Part shown: in pieces, positions 18,689 through 26,811 of the stretch | Numbering within the stretch: position 1 is the first letter of the stretch | Layout: each line of letters starts with the position of its first letter | Assembly: GCA_030525795.1 (NCBI GenBank) | Contig: JAUNEB010000010.1 | Span: 1-39,447 of the forward strand | Reading direction: 5' to 3' | DNA from: Aerococcaceae bacterium | GTDB taxonomy: Bacteria > Bacillota > Bacilli > Lactobacillales > Aerococcaceae | Length of the DNA: 39,447 bases | The notes under the pieces: generated by a model | Seen by the model: the letters and a program-made list of their open reading frames with translations, nothing else | What the model was told of the DNA's origin: nothing | The model's database searches: none | Made by a program: the position numbers and the translations under genes

Positions 18689-18952
18689 GTGAGTTTCCTT
18701 TCCTGGTGGGTGTCGCACGTTGCGACAGCGGTAATATTTGCGGTAAAGATTCGTCGCACGTTGCGATCAGTTGCAGGCAATTCGATTCATCTTATCGCGT
18801 TGTGCGATGGCGTGAATGTCGAGACGAACACCCCGTCGCAACTTGCGACGGGCACTTTATATTCTATTGGGATTATCGCAACTTGCGAAAACGTGCTTGA
18901 TGTTGTCGGCATGTCATCGCACATTGCGATGTCGCTCTTTAATTCTGATACG

Positions 18953-18982
18953 ATTATCGCATAACAAGCGTTTTGCTCTCAA
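18953..18982 (-). promoter_or_regulatory. Putative promoter reading through array 1 into the DUF6261-like gene
   Basis: On the minus strand TTGAGA (complement of 18977-18982), 18 bp ending in TGC, and GATAAT (complement of 18953-18958). The transcript would carry about 250 bases of leader including six array hairpins. Confidence 0.5.
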
Positions 18983-18983
18983 T

Positions 18984-19016
18984 ACGAAACAAGACGACAG
19001 CTAAGTAGTCTGTCGT
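18984..19016 (-). terminator. Possible terminator of the membrane protein gene
   Basis: On the minus strand ACGACAG pairs with CTGTCGT around nine bases and is followed by CTTGTTTCGT, a weak T-tract. It is nested in the outer TTATCGCA/TGCGATAA pair of array 1. Confidence 0.35.
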
Positions 19017-19056
19017 GCGATAAAACAAAATAATATAATTACATTTTTTGGGATGG

Positions 19057-19941
19057 TTATTCTTCTAGTAACCCAAATGTGTTCAATAAATGTTCATAGT
19101 TGGTGAGTTCATGTTTGATCCCTTTTGCTAATAAATCATTTCTGAATTCCGTTAATCTCTCTTCTTCTGTACTACCTTCTCCTGTGGCGGTTAATGTGTC
19201 TTCTACATCATAGAGGGTATTATTAATGAGCATTTTGGAGCTGTTTTTATGCACAAGCAAGTCAGTCTTATCAAACACTTCGATATCCGTTACTTCTTTA
19301 TTAGTTAAATCAATGGTGTAAGCCACTAAGAACAACTGTTTACTTCCTGTAAAGCTTTCTACTAATAGATAATGATTGGCGAATGCACTCTTTCCTTTTT
19401 CAGAACGTATTCTTTCGGATAATGTTCCTACTATCTCTAATGCTATCTCTTTTGATTCACTATCACTACTTAATTGATAAGAAAAATCTGTTGTGTTTGT
19501 TGTTATTTCTGTATCACTAGTCATCAGGATATAATCTACCGATTTTACGGCGCCATGAATTTGTTGAATCTGTAGTCGCTTAGATTTAACCGTATACTCT
19601 TCTTCACCGTTTACTTCGATTTCCTCTACCTTATCCGTTGGAACAACGTTTACAACAAACGGATCTGAGAAGTAATCTTCTCTACGTTTTTCAGCTTCAG
19701 CTTGAACTTGATTAGCTTTCGCTTGAGCCCTATTATCTTCTTGAATTAGTCGATTATATTCCTCTGTACTCCTTTGCCACTGATAACCCACAAGAGCAAT
19801 ACATATAGTGGTGAATACTGTGGCTATTCCAATCACATTATTCGAAAGCCAATCTAATGTTATCCTCTTATTCTTGAATAACACGCACAGTATTCCCACT
19901 ACTATCGCTACAAATATTAATAGCATACCCTTCTCAATCAT
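19057..19941 (-). CDS. Membrane-anchored protein of unknown function
   Basis: I do not recognise a family. The 294-residue product has two hydrophobic segments near the N-terminus (about 5-22 and 36-53), then a charged, probably coiled-coil stretch rich in Gln, Arg, Glu and Ala (about 57-90), and a mixed alpha/beta region to the end. The overall plan resembles small two-helix membrane proteins with a soluble sensor-like tail. The second ATG (19941) is eight bases from AAGGA and preferred over the first, which touches it. The gene is more AT-rich than its neighbours and lies in the accessory block, which suggests later acquisition. Confidence 0.7.
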   Translation of the reverse strand: MIEKGMLLIFVAIVVGILCVLFKNKRITLDWLSNNVIGIATVFTTICIALVGYQWQRSTEEYNRLIQEDNRAQAKANQVQAEAEKRREDYFSDPFVVNVVPTDKVEEIEVNGEEEYTVKSKRLQIQQIHGAVKSVDYILMTSDTEITTNTTDFSYQLSSDSESKEIALEIVGTLSERIRSEKGKSAFANHYLLVESFTGSKQLFLVAYTIDLTNKEVTDIEVFDKTDLLVHKNSSKMLINNTLYDVEDTLTATGEGSTEEERLTEFRNDLLAKGIKHELTNYEHLLNTFGLLEE

Positions 19942-19978
19942 AGATTCCATCCTTCTTTCTTAAATTTATTTGATTCAC

Positions 19979-20017
19979 AAACATTCCTAGCCCTACTCTA
20001 TTCAGGCTAGAAATGTC
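19979..20017 (-). terminator. Terminator of the LysM protein gene
   Basis: On the minus strand ACATTTCTAGCC pairs with GGCTAGGAATGT (one G-T pair) around about 11 bases, followed by TTGTGAATC. The stem is strong and the T-tract poor. Confidence 0.65.
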
Positions 20018-20047
20018 TGTTGATGCTTCGTTTACTTTTGAGTAATC

Positions 20048-20974
20048 TTAGTAGAATACTACTGTGTAAGTGAATGTTACATTGTCAGACCACATGATTG
20101 GAGCTACATAGTAACCACCAAAATTATTAACAACCATAAAATTAGTATCGTCCGCCGTCATGCTAACCGCTTCATCATAAACAGCTAAAGCCCAAGCGTC
20201 AGCTTCCTCAAAGGTAGCAAATTCCATACCGCTGTTACCAATGTCGCCTAAGCGATAAATACTTGGAGCAGTTGTGTCGTCTGTAGAGCCACCTGTGTCA
20301 GTACCACCGTCAGTTGTATCTGTACCGCCATTATCAGCAGGAGGTGTTGTCGTATCTTCTGTAGTCGCTCCACCGTTGTCTGTAGGTTGAGTTGTGTCGT
20401 CTGTTGAAGTACCTGCACCATTTTCTTCTGCTGGTGTTGTCGTTTCAGTTATTGCTGTAACCGTACCATTATCTGATGTTGTTGTCGCTGTTCCAACATT
20501 CTCAACTGTTGTTGGAGATGTTGTCGCAACGGCTGTATTCGATACAGGTGCCGCTACATCCCCTTTGCCGCTTGTAACGGTGCCTTTACTTGTGTTTGTT
20601 GATGTCGTAGCTGTCACTAGCTCTTTGTCTAAGATGCCTTTTAAGGTTTTGCCAGTTAAGATGACGTCTTTGTTGGTAATGCCGTTCAACTTAGCTAAGT
20701 CGTCCACATTTTGTCCTGTTAGGCAAGCGAGGGTGCTTAAAGTGTCGCCCCATTGAATGACGTATGCGTCGAGTTTCAAGTCTTTTTGGCGCTGGATTTC
20801 GGCTTTGACTTGTTCAGCGGTACGTTGTGTCCACTTTGCGGTTACTTTGTCAAGGGCTGCTTGTTGTTCAGTCGCTAATGTGGTATTGTTCCCTTTGGCT
20901 TGCGAGACTAAGGTTGGCATGCTCAAAGCGACTGCCAAAGTGGCAACCAATAAGATTTTGTGTATTTTGTTCAT
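20048..20974 (-). CDS. Secreted LysM-domain protein
   Basis: The 308-residue protein has a signal peptide (to about residue 26, VSQA), a helical segment (35-68), one LysM peptidoglycan-binding domain (about 70-114: YVIQWGDTLSTLA ... ILTGKTLK), a long Thr/Asp/Gly/Ser-rich low-complexity linker (about 120-245), and a C-terminal domain of about 65 residues starting near YRLGDIGNSGMEFATFEEA. No catalytic domain of an autolysin is recognised. A GAGG precedes the ATG. A perfect WalR-type direct repeat lies upstream, which fits a cell-wall role. The 240-bp gap upstream (20975-21214) also holds the promoter and the aldose epimerase terminator. Confidence 0.85.
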   Translation of the reverse strand: MNKIHKILLVATLAVALSMPTLVSQAKGNNTTLATEQQAALDKVTAKWTQRTAEQVKAEIQRQKDLKLDAYVIQWGDTLSTLACLTGQNVDDLAKLNGITNKDVILTGKTLKGILDKELVTATTSTNTSKGTVTSGKGDVAAPVSNTAVATTSPTTVENVGTATTTSDNGTVTAITETTTPAEENGAGTSTDDTTQPTDNGGATTEDTTTPPADNGGTDTTDGGTDTGGSTDDTTAPSIYRLGDIGNSGMEFATFEEADAWALAVYDEAVSMTADDTNFMVVNNFGGYYVAPIMWSDNVTFTYTVVFY

Positions 20975-21073
20975 GATAATGCCTCTTTCGTTGTGTTTTG
21001 TTTGTGCGTCGTGTTGGCTAGTTGATTGCGCTCCTTTCGTTTGTTTTTAACATCGACGGTACAAACTGCTTTT

Positions 21074-21079
21074 ATTGTA
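21074..21079 (-). promoter_or_regulatory. -10 box of the LysM protein gene
   Basis: On the minus strand GTTACAATA contains TACAAT, about 100 bases before the start codon. No good -35 is seen at the usual distance, which would fit an activator-dependent promoter. Confidence 0.5.
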
Positions 21080-21121
21080 ACACAACAACCTTTAACTTGT
21101 TTTTTTTTTTTTGACAAATTC

Positions 21122-21138
21122 GTTACAAATCTGTAACA
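21122..21138 (-). promoter_or_regulatory. WalR (YycF)-type box
   Basis: On the minus strand TGTTAC-AGATT-TGTAAC fits the WalR consensus TGTWAH-N5-TGTWAH at every position. WalR controls cell-wall hydrolase genes in Firmicutes; the downstream gene encodes a secreted LysM protein. The same bases can be read as an inverted repeat GTTACA/TGTAAC. Confidence 0.6.
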
Positions 21139-21179
21139 TAAGGTATTTATAATATGTGATGTGTCCTCCGACACGAAGA

Positions 21180-21207
21180 ATCCTCGCCAATACGGATTGG
21201 CGGGGAT
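21180..21207 (-). terminator. Hairpin after the aldose epimerase gene
   Basis: A 12-bp stem ATCCTCGCCAAT/ATTGGCGGGGAT with a four-base loop starts eight bases after the stop. On the minus strand it is followed by TCTTCGTG, so the T-tract is poor; it may stop transcription with help or protect the 3' end. Confidence 0.6.
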
Positions 21208-21214
21208 GTTGTGT

Positions 21215-22096
21215 TTATGCTTTCTCGAAGGTCATCGTATAGTGATGAGTGTTGTGTTGATTTGCTGCTAAGTGTTGGATGCCTAGTTTGTTTGTCAGTT
21301 CGCCCGTTGCGTCTTCGGTGTCCGCAATGCCTGCCCACGGCTCGATACAGACGAACGGCGCTTTAGCTGGATATGGCGACCAAATACCGAGGTAAGGCAT
21401 TTCTTGCGCTTGTAAGCGAATGGTTGTGCCGCTCGGTGCGTCCGTCAATACCACTTCTGTTTGCTCGTCTATTTCGTAGATGAGCGCATCATGATGGAAC
21501 GTATCGTGCGTTAATGTCGTTTGTGGTACGACTACGCGACTTGCTTGCGCGGTATCAATATTCCAGTCTTGAGACATTGGTAAGCGTGTATAAGCTTTTT
21601 CGGGGGTAAAATGATACGTGACGCCCTCAAATTCTGCGTGTTCATTGTGCGACACATTGAATGCAGGATGCCCGCCAATGCTGTAATAGAGTGGTTGCTC
21701 CGTCGAAGGATTCCATACATCATACGATACGGTCAGTTGATTCCCTTGCAAACGGTACGTAATATGCAACGTAAATTCAAACGGATAGTCGTTGAGCGTT
21801 TCTTCATCATGTGTCAACTCAAAGGTCACTTGTTCTGCGGTTTGCGAATGGACGCTGAATACTTTGTCGCGAGCAAATCCGTGTCTAGGTAATGTATAGG
21901 CTTGGTCTTTGTAACGATATTGGCTGCCTTTTAGCCCGCCAACAATCGGAAACAACACCGGTGCTTGTCTTGGCCAATAGTTTGCGTCCGCTTGCCACAA
22001 AAATTCATAGCCTGTCTTGCGGTCTTGAATGGACGCGAGTTCAGCGCCAAGTTCTCGAATAGTAACCGTGAGGGCATCGCTTTGTAAGGTAATCAT
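21215..22096 (-). CDS. Aldose 1-epimerase family protein (LacX-like)
   Basis: The family interconverts sugar anomers or hexose-6-phosphate anomers. The 293-residue protein has the galactose mutarotase-like fold, with RQAPVLFPIVGG (about 43-54), the catalytic-type His in LPRHGFARD (about 69-77), and YYSIGGHPAFNV (about 136-147). It matches the LacX/YeaD-like branch more than classical GalM. AAGGAGAAG precedes the ATG. It lies 14 bp after hslU, so it is the last gene of the xerC-hslV-hslU transcript, where codY sits in Bacillus. Confidence 0.88.
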   Translation of the reverse strand: MITLQSDALTVTIRELGAELASIQDRKTGYEFLWQADANYWPRQAPVLFPIVGGLKGSQYRYKDQAYTLPRHGFARDKVFSVHSQTAEQVTFELTHDEETLNDYPFEFTLHITYRLQGNQLTVSYDVWNPSTEQPLYYSIGGHPAFNVSHNEHAEFEGVTYHFTPEKAYTRLPMSQDWNIDTAQASRVVVPQTTLTHDTFHHDALIYEIDEQTEVVLTDAPSGTTIRLQAQEMPYLGIWSPYPAKAPFVCIEPWAGIADTEDATGELTNKLGIQHLAANQHNTHHYTMTFEKA

Positions 22097-22110
22097 ATTG
22101 CACTTCTCCT

Positions 22111-23514
22111 TTATAAAATGTAATGACTCAAATCGCGATCTTCGACGATGGACGCGAGTTTTTGGTCGACGTATTGGGCAGTAATCGTAATCGCCATTGG
22201 CGAATTAGCGGCTTCAAATAATAGTTCTTCGAGCAACGTTTCGAGAATGGTATGTAGGCGACGCGCACCAATATTGTCCGTTGTTTCATTTAATTTGACG
22301 GCATATTCCGCCATGCGTTCAACCGCTTCGTCAGTGAAAGTAATTTCAACATCTTCGGTCGCTAGTAAGGCTTCGTATTGTTTGGTGAGGGCATTTTTTG
22401 GCTCGGTGAGTATTTGGATAAAGTCAGCTTTCGTCAAGTCGTTCAAATTCACGCGAATCGGGAAACGGCCTTGCAATTCTGGAATCAAGTCGGATGGTTT
22501 GGCAACGTGGAATGCGCCGCTCGCAATAAAGAGAATGTGATCCGTCGCAATGATGCCGTATTTTGTTTGAATTTGGCTACCTTCAACGATTGGCAAGATG
22601 TCACGCTGAACGCCTTGGCGGCTCACTTCGCCTGCTTGTTGATTACGTGTAGCAATTTTGTCAATTTCATCAATGAAAATAATGCCATTTTCTTCGGCGA
22701 GTTTCAAAGCGATTTGGTTAATATCGTCTTGGTTGACAAGTCTGTCTGCTTCTTCTTCGGTCAGTAAGGCGATGGCTTCTTTGACGGTGACGGTGCGTTC
22801 GATTTTTTTCTTCGGACGCAAGGCATTCAAGCTTTCTTGCATGTCCATCATTTGTTCCATTGCGGGGTTAAGGCTGTTGAGTTGCAGTTTCTTTTCTTCG
22901 AGTTGGATCGTTACTTCGTGCTTATCAAGCAAACCATCACGAATTTGTTGGCGGATTTGGCGGCGGCTTGATGCAATTTCGTCTGTGACGATTTCTTCTT
23001 CCTGTTCAAGTTCAGCTTGTGGTACGAATTGCTTGAACATGCTTGCAAAGTCAAATCCCATGCCGTTCGAGGTGGCAGGGTCGACTTTTTTGACTTTTTG
23101 GCCAGGTCGTAAAGCTTTAGCAATGCGTTCAATTGCTTTAATTTGGGCTTTTTCTTGAACTTCGGCGTGTTTTTGTTTTTTGACGAGGCGAATGCTTTGT
23201 TCGACTAAATCACGCACCATGGATTCGACGTCGCGGCCAACGTAGCCGACTTCTGTATATTTGGTTGCTTCGACTTTTACGAAAGGCGCTTGTGCGATTT
23301 CGGCTAAACGGCGTGCGATTTCGGTTTTACCGACACCTGTTGGGCCAATCATTAACAAGTTTTTGGGTTTGACTTCTTGTTTCATGGTGTCGTCTAATTT
23401 TAGGCGGCGTACACGGTTGCGTAAAGCGACCGCTACTGCGCGCTTAGCTTCTTCTTGTCCGATAATGTATTTATCCAGTTCTGCCACAATGTGACGCGGG
23501 GTTAATTCTTTCAT
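22111..23514 (-). CDS. hslU: ATP-dependent protease ATPase subunit HslU (ClpY)
   Basis: HslU is the AAA+ unfoldase hexamer that feeds proteins to the HslV peptidase. The 467-residue protein shows TPRHIVAELDKYIIGQ at the N-terminus, Walker A GPTGVGKT (57-64), the inserted I-domain (about 105-245, low conservation, acidic), Walker B IIFIDEIDKIA, and a sensor-2 region NIGARRLHTILE. AAAGGAGAACGAC precedes the ATG. It follows hslV by 19 bp. Streptococci usually lack this pair, which helps to exclude that genus for the host. Confidence 0.97.
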   Translation of the reverse strand: MKELTPRHIVAELDKYIIGQEEAKRAVAVALRNRVRRLKLDDTMKQEVKPKNLLMIGPTGVGKTEIARRLAEIAQAPFVKVEATKYTEVGYVGRDVESMVRDLVEQSIRLVKKQKHAEVQEKAQIKAIERIAKALRPGQKVKKVDPATSNGMGFDFASMFKQFVPQAELEQEEEIVTDEIASSRRQIRQQIRDGLLDKHEVTIQLEEKKLQLNSLNPAMEQMMDMQESLNALRPKKKIERTVTVKEAIALLTEEEADRLVNQDDINQIALKLAEENGIIFIDEIDKIATRNQQAGEVSRQGVQRDILPIVEGSQIQTKYGIIATDHILFIASGAFHVAKPSDLIPELQGRFPIRVNLNDLTKADFIQILTEPKNALTKQYEALLATEDVEITFTDEAVERMAEYAVKLNETTDNIGARRLHTILETLLEELLFEAANSPMAITITAQYVDQKLASIVEDRDLSHYIL

Positions 23515-23533
23515 GTCGTTCTCCTTTTATCGT

Positions 23534-24064
23534 CTACTTCTCGAATTCTTCCACCAAAATATTGTCATTCGTAAAGACGTCAATTTCACTCGCAATTTGG
23601 AGCGATTGATACGCAATGTCGCGCGCGGACAAATCATTACCGTTGCGTAATAAAGCGCGTGCCGCTGCCAAAGCGTAATTGCCGCCAGAACCAATCGTCA
23701 AAACACCGTCATCGGGTTCAATGACTTCGCCTGTGCCACTCACTAATAACAAAGTTTCTTTATTCATGACGATTAGGAGTGCTTCGAGTTTTTGCAAGGT
23801 GCGGTCGGTACGCCATTGTTTCGCAACTTCTACAGCTGCGCGCGTCAATTGTCCTTGATGCGCTTTGAGCTTTTCTTCAAACATTTCGGATAAGGAAATG
23901 GCATCTGCCACGCCACCTGCAAAGCCGACAACGACTTCGCCGTTATAAATGCGTCGTAGTTTACGCGCGCCGCCTTTCATGATGACTTTTTCGCCCATGG
24001 TGACTTGTCCGTCGCCTGCCATTGCGAGTTGGTTATCTTTTTTTACTGCACAAATAGTTGTCAT
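23534..24064 (-). CDS. hslV: ATP-dependent protease peptidase subunit HslV (ClpQ)
   Basis: HslV is the proteasome-like peptidase partner of HslU. The 176-residue protein begins MTTICAV; removal of Met exposes the catalytic N-terminal Thr. AGDGQVTMG (about 17-25) and the [14 protein letters not shown] segment are typical. In Bacillus CodW the nucleophile is Ser, so this is the Thr type. It lies three bases after xerC and 19 before hslU. Confidence 0.97.
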   Translation of the reverse strand: MTTICAVKKDNQLAMAGDGQVTMGEKVIMKGGARKLRRIYNGEVVVGFAGGVADAISLSEMFEEKLKAHQGQLTRAAVEVAKQWRTDRTLQKLEALLIVMNKETLLLVSGTGEVIEPDDGVLTIGSGGNYALAAARALLRNGNDLSARDIAYQSLQIASEIDVFTNDNILVEEFEK

Positions 24065-24067
24065 AGT

Positions 24068-24973
24068 TTAGTCTCCTTTGTTAGTAGTTCGTTTTGCGCG
24101 AGGGTGCGCCGCCAAATAATGTTGTCGTAATTGGTCTTTCGTGACATGTGTATAAATTTGCGTCGAACTCAAACTTGCATGTCCCAATAATTCTTGCACG
24201 CTGCGCATATCGGCGCCGTGATTCAGCAAGTGCGTCGCAAAAGTATGGCGCAATTTATGCGGATGAATGGCTAAATTTAGCGCTTTTTGCTCGATAAAGG
24301 CGTTCAGTTGTTTACGAATATACGCCGGTGTTGTCCGTTTTCCTTTTGGCGTCAAAAATACATACGCCAATTCCGCATCAGGATATTCTTGAAGAATTGG
24401 AGCGCGCACTTCGCGAATATAAGTTTGCAGTACTTGAACCGCCACATCGCCAATCGGCACAATGCGTTCCTTGTTCCCTTTCCCAAAAACGCGCACTAGC
24501 TGCACCATGAAATCAATGTCGCTTAGTTTGAGTTGGCAGCATTCGCTAATTCGCATTCCCGTTGCATAAAGCAGTTCAATAATTGCGAGAATAAACGGCG
24601 TATCTTGCGCTGCTTCAATTAGCGTCTGAATTTCTTTTTCATAAAAAAAATCGGGCAAGCGTTGTTGTTTGGCGCTATATTGAATGAGTTCCATCGGGCT
24701 AGACGTCAGCCAGCCTTCGCGTATCGCAAACTTGAAAAACGAGCGTAACGTCGATAATTTGCGCGTAATGGTGCGCTTTGATAATTGACGTTCATTCAAC
24801 GATACCAAAAAAAAGCGAATATCTTGATAAGTCAGTTGCAATAATTCGCCGCCGCCAGACGTTTTGATAAATTGCTGCAATTCTTCCAAATCTTTGCGAT
24901 ACGCGCGTGCTGTATGCGCTGAATAGCGTCGTTCATCCAATAAATACGCTTCAAATGCATTTAATGCGTCCAT
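24068..24973 (-). CDS. xerC: Site-specific tyrosine recombinase XerC (CodV-like)
   Basis: XerC with XerD resolves chromosome dimers at dif. The 301-residue protein has the SAM-like N-terminal domain (about 1-90) and the catalytic set Arg141 (TGMRISE), Lys165 (GKGNK), His239/Arg242 (HPHKLRH), His265 (LLGHAS) and Tyr274 (QIYTHV). GGAGG precedes the ATG. Position before hslV-hslU matches codV-codW-codX of Bacillus, which supports XerC over an integrase. Confidence 0.95.
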   Translation of the reverse strand: MDALNAFEAYLLDERRYSAHTARAYRKDLEELQQFIKTSGGGELLQLTYQDIRFFLVSLNERQLSKRTITRKLSTLRSFFKFAIREGWLTSSPMELIQYSAKQQRLPDFFYEKEIQTLIEAAQDTPFILAIIELLYATGMRISECCQLKLSDIDFMVQLVRVFGKGNKERIVPIGDVAVQVLQTYIREVRAPILQEYPDAELAYVFLTPKGKRTTPAYIRKQLNAFIEQKALNLAIHPHKLRHTFATHLLNHGADMRSVQELLGHASLSSTQIYTHVTKDQLRQHYLAAHPRAKRTTNKGD

Positions 24974-25031
24974 TCACTTCGCCTCCTTTACACAACTATT
25001 ATCATATCATATTTTGTCATCAGTTGCGAAA

Positions 25032-25058
25032 CAAAAAAAGACGAACTGCTGTCCGTCT
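25032..25058 (-). terminator. Intrinsic terminator of hup
   Basis: On the minus strand AGACGGAC pairs with GTTCGTCT (one G-T pair) and is followed by seven T, ten bases after the hup stop. Confidence 0.85.
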
Positions 25059-25068
25059 TCTTGAATCA

Positions 25069-25344
25069 TTATTTGATTGCGTCTTTTAATGCTTTACCTG
25101 CTTTGAAGCCTGGTACTTTAGAAGCTGCAATTTTGATTGTTTCGCCTGTTTGAGGGTTACGTCCTGTACGTGCTGAACGCTCGCGTACTTCGAATGTACC
25201 GAAGCCGATTAATTGAACTTTCTCACCAGCTGCTAACTCCTCTGTAATTGATTCGAATAAGGCTTCGATTGCCGCTGTAACATCTTTTTTAGTTAAGTTT
25301 GTTTTAGACGCTACTTTTTCGACTAATTCAGCTTTATTTGCCAT
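25069..25344 (-). CDS. hup: DNA-binding protein HU
   Basis: HU is a small dimeric nucleoid protein that bends DNA. The 91-residue protein has the normal length, the N-terminal [11 protein letters not shown] helix, and the DNA-binding arm [21 protein letters not shown] with the intercalating proline in RNPQ. AAGGAGG precedes the ATG. Strong extended -10 promoter, 5'-leader hairpin and own terminator indicate high single-gene expression. Confidence 0.98.
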   Translation of the reverse strand: MANKAELVEKVASKTNLTKKDVTAAIEALFESITEELAAGEKVQLIGFGTFEVRERSARTGRNPQTGETIKIAASKVPGFKAGKALKDAIK

Positions 25345-25368
25345 GTATGATTTCCTCCTTCATATAGC

Positions 25369-25387
25369 ATGCGATTTTATATCGCAT
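25369..25387 (-). other. Hairpin in the hup 5' leader
   Basis: ATGCGAT and ATCGCAT form a seven-bp stem with a five-base loop between the -10 box and the ribosome site. No T-tract follows, so it is not a terminator; it may stabilise the mRNA end. Confidence 0.5.
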
Positions 25388-25394
25388 TAGTGAT

Positions 25395-25423
25395 AGAATA
25401 CCACATTATCGTCGTAATGACAA
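25395..25423 (-). promoter_or_regulatory. Promoter of hup
   Basis: On the minus strand TTGTCA (complement of 25418-25423), 17 bp ending in TGG, and TATTCT (complement of 25395-25400). It lies between the der stop and hup. Confidence 0.8.
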
Positions 25424-25427
25424 CCTT

Positions 25428-26741
25428 TTATTGTCTTGCGCGCGTAATTAATTTGATAGGTGTCCCTTCAAAATAAAACGCATTGCGTAGTTGATTTTGC
25501 AAAAAGCGCTCATAGCTAAAATGCATCAACTCGACATCATTGACAAAAACAACAAAGGTTGGCGGGCCAACCGCAACTTGGGTCATGTAATAAATTTTTA
25601 GACGCTTGCCTTTGTCTGTCGGCGTTGGATTGATTGCTACTGCATCCATTAAAACATCATTCAAGACTGAAGACTGAATGCGACGCTGGCTATTTTCGTA
25701 AACCAATTCGAGCAATTCAGGCAATTTGTGCAAACGTTGACGCGTGTGCGCACTTACAAACAAAATCGGCGCAAACGATAAATATTCAAAATGTGCGCGA
25801 ATTTCTTTGGTGAATTGTTCAAATTTTTTGTCGGATTTGTCGACAGCGTCCCATTTATTAACGATAATGATTAAGCCTTTGCCTGCTTCGTATGCGTAGC
25901 CAGCGACTTTTTTGTCTTGTTCGCGAATGCCTGTTTCAGCGTCTAATACCATGCAGACGACATCGCTGCGCTCAATTGCTGACATCGCGCGCAAAACGCT
26001 GTATTTTTCGGTATTTTCGTAGACTTTACCGCGTTTACGAATCCCCGCCGTATCAATCATCGTGAATTTGCGACCTGATTCTGTCGTAAATTGTGTATCC
26101 ACCGCTTCACGCGTCGTGCCTTCCATATCGGATACAATCACACGTTCTTCTTGCAAAATCGCATTGACTAAGCTAGATTTTCCGACGTTTGGACGCCCGA
26201 TAAAACAAAACTTAATGACATCTTCTTCGTCATCTTCTTTGTTATCTTCTGGTAATAGGCGCATAATTTCGTCCAATAAATCCCCGAGTCCAGTGCCGTG
26301 CGCACCCGAAATTGGAAACGGATCGCCATGCCCCAACGCATAAAAGTCATAAATCATTTGGCGCTGTTCAGGATTATCCGTCTTATTCACCGCCAAAATG
26401 ACTGGCTTTTTAGTACGATGCAAACGATGCGCAATGGCTTCGTCCGCGTCTGTTAAGCCTTCTTGCATGCTTGTCATAAATACAATCACATCGGCTTCAT
26501 CCATCGCAATATCGGCTTGGTAACGCACTTGATCCATCAGCGGTTCGTCAATCATATCAATTCCGCCTGTGTCAATGATACGGTATTCGCGTCCGAGCCA
26601 TTTTCCCGTTGCATAAATGCGGTCACGCGTCACACCAGGATAATCCTCGACAATCGATACACGCTCGCCAACCAAACGGTTAAAAATCGTCGATTTTCCC
26701 ACATTCGGACGCCCTACTAAGGCAATTGTTGGAATACTCAT
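25428..26741 (-). CDS. der: Ribosome biogenesis GTPase Der (EngA)
   Basis: Der is a tandem GTPase needed for 50S subunit assembly. The 437-residue protein has two G domains, each with GRPNVGKS (near 9 and 182) and DTGG/DTAG motifs, NKTD and NKWD G4 motifs, and a KH-like C-terminal domain. GAGG precedes the ATG. It follows rpsA across a terminator; the gap is only 70 bp and shows no clear promoter, so it may depend on read-through. Confidence 0.97.
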   Translation of the reverse strand: MSIPTIALVGRPNVGKSTIFNRLVGERVSIVEDYPGVTRDRIYATGKWLGREYRIIDTGGIDMIDEPLMDQVRYQADIAMDEADVIVFMTSMQEGLTDADEAIAHRLHRTKKPVILAVNKTDNPEQRQMIYDFYALGHGDPFPISGAHGTGLGDLLDEIMRLLPEDNKEDDEEDVIKFCFIGRPNVGKSSLVNAILQEERVIVSDMEGTTREAVDTQFTTESGRKFTMIDTAGIRKRGKVYENTEKYSVLRAMSAIERSDVVCMVLDAETGIREQDKKVAGYAYEAGKGLIIIVNKWDAVDKSDKKFEQFTKEIRAHFEYLSFAPILFVSAHTRQRLHKLPELLELVYENSQRRIQSSVLNDVLMDAVAINPTPTDKGKRLKIYYMTQVAVGPPTFVVFVNDVELMHFSYERFLQNQLRNAFYFEGTPIKLITRARQ

Positions 26742-26762
26742 TGTCTTTCCTCGCTTTCATAA

Positions 26763-26791
26763 GAAAAAACTGACTTGGTGAATCAAGTCAG
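26763..26791 (-). terminator. Terminator between rpsA and der
   Basis: On the minus strand CTGACTTG pairs with CAAGTCAG around six bases and is followed by six T. It should reduce transcription from rpsA into der. Confidence 0.85.
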
Positions 26792-26811
26792 CCTTCTTCT
26801 TGATAATTATT

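Larger units (their letters stand above)
18712..19023. repeat. Array 1: short palindromes at a 40-41 bp period
   Basis: Six palindromes of the form TCGCA-NNN-TGCGA or close (18712-18726, 18754-18766, 18794-18808, 18832-18852, 18876-18888, 18916-18930) are followed by a longer TTATCGCA...TGCGATAA pair (18954-18961 with 19016-19023) that encloses an ACGACAG/CTGTCGT hairpin. The TCGC starts are at 18713, 18754, 18795, 18836, 18876, 18917 and 18957: steps of 41, 41, 41, 40, 41, 40. The 27-28 bp between them are mostly dissimilar; the fourth and sixth linkers can be aligned. The region lacks a credible gene: the period is not a multiple of three. Confidence 0.85.

Noticed and set aside
18689-18964. 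A 91-codon plus-strand frame over array 1
   Set aside because: No ribosome-binding site, no family likeness, and the 41-bp period is not a multiple of three, so the repeats would be read in changing frames.
18712-19023. CRISPR array
   Set aside because: The repeats are only 13-15 bp with variable centres, two linkers are related to each other, array 2 linkers are duplicated, and no cas gene is in the window.
19057-19941. Toxin or phage-defence effector
   Set aside because: Its two membrane helices and coiled coil in an accessory block invite this idea, but no catalytic motif or partner gene supports it.
20394-20756. A Val/Ser-rich plus-strand frame opposite the LysM gene
   Set aside because: It mirrors the Thr/Asp-rich linker of the LysM protein and is a by-product of low complexity.
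21111-21139. A plus-strand promoter TTGACA-N17-TAACAT
   Set aside because: It fits the consensus but no plus-strand gene follows, and the bases are better explained by the WalR-type box and the T-run; an antisense transcript cannot be excluded.
22658-23158. A Ser-rich 166-codon plus-strand frame opposite hslU
   Set aside because: It is antisense to the hslU I-domain, with the composition expected for a shadow and no ribosome site.
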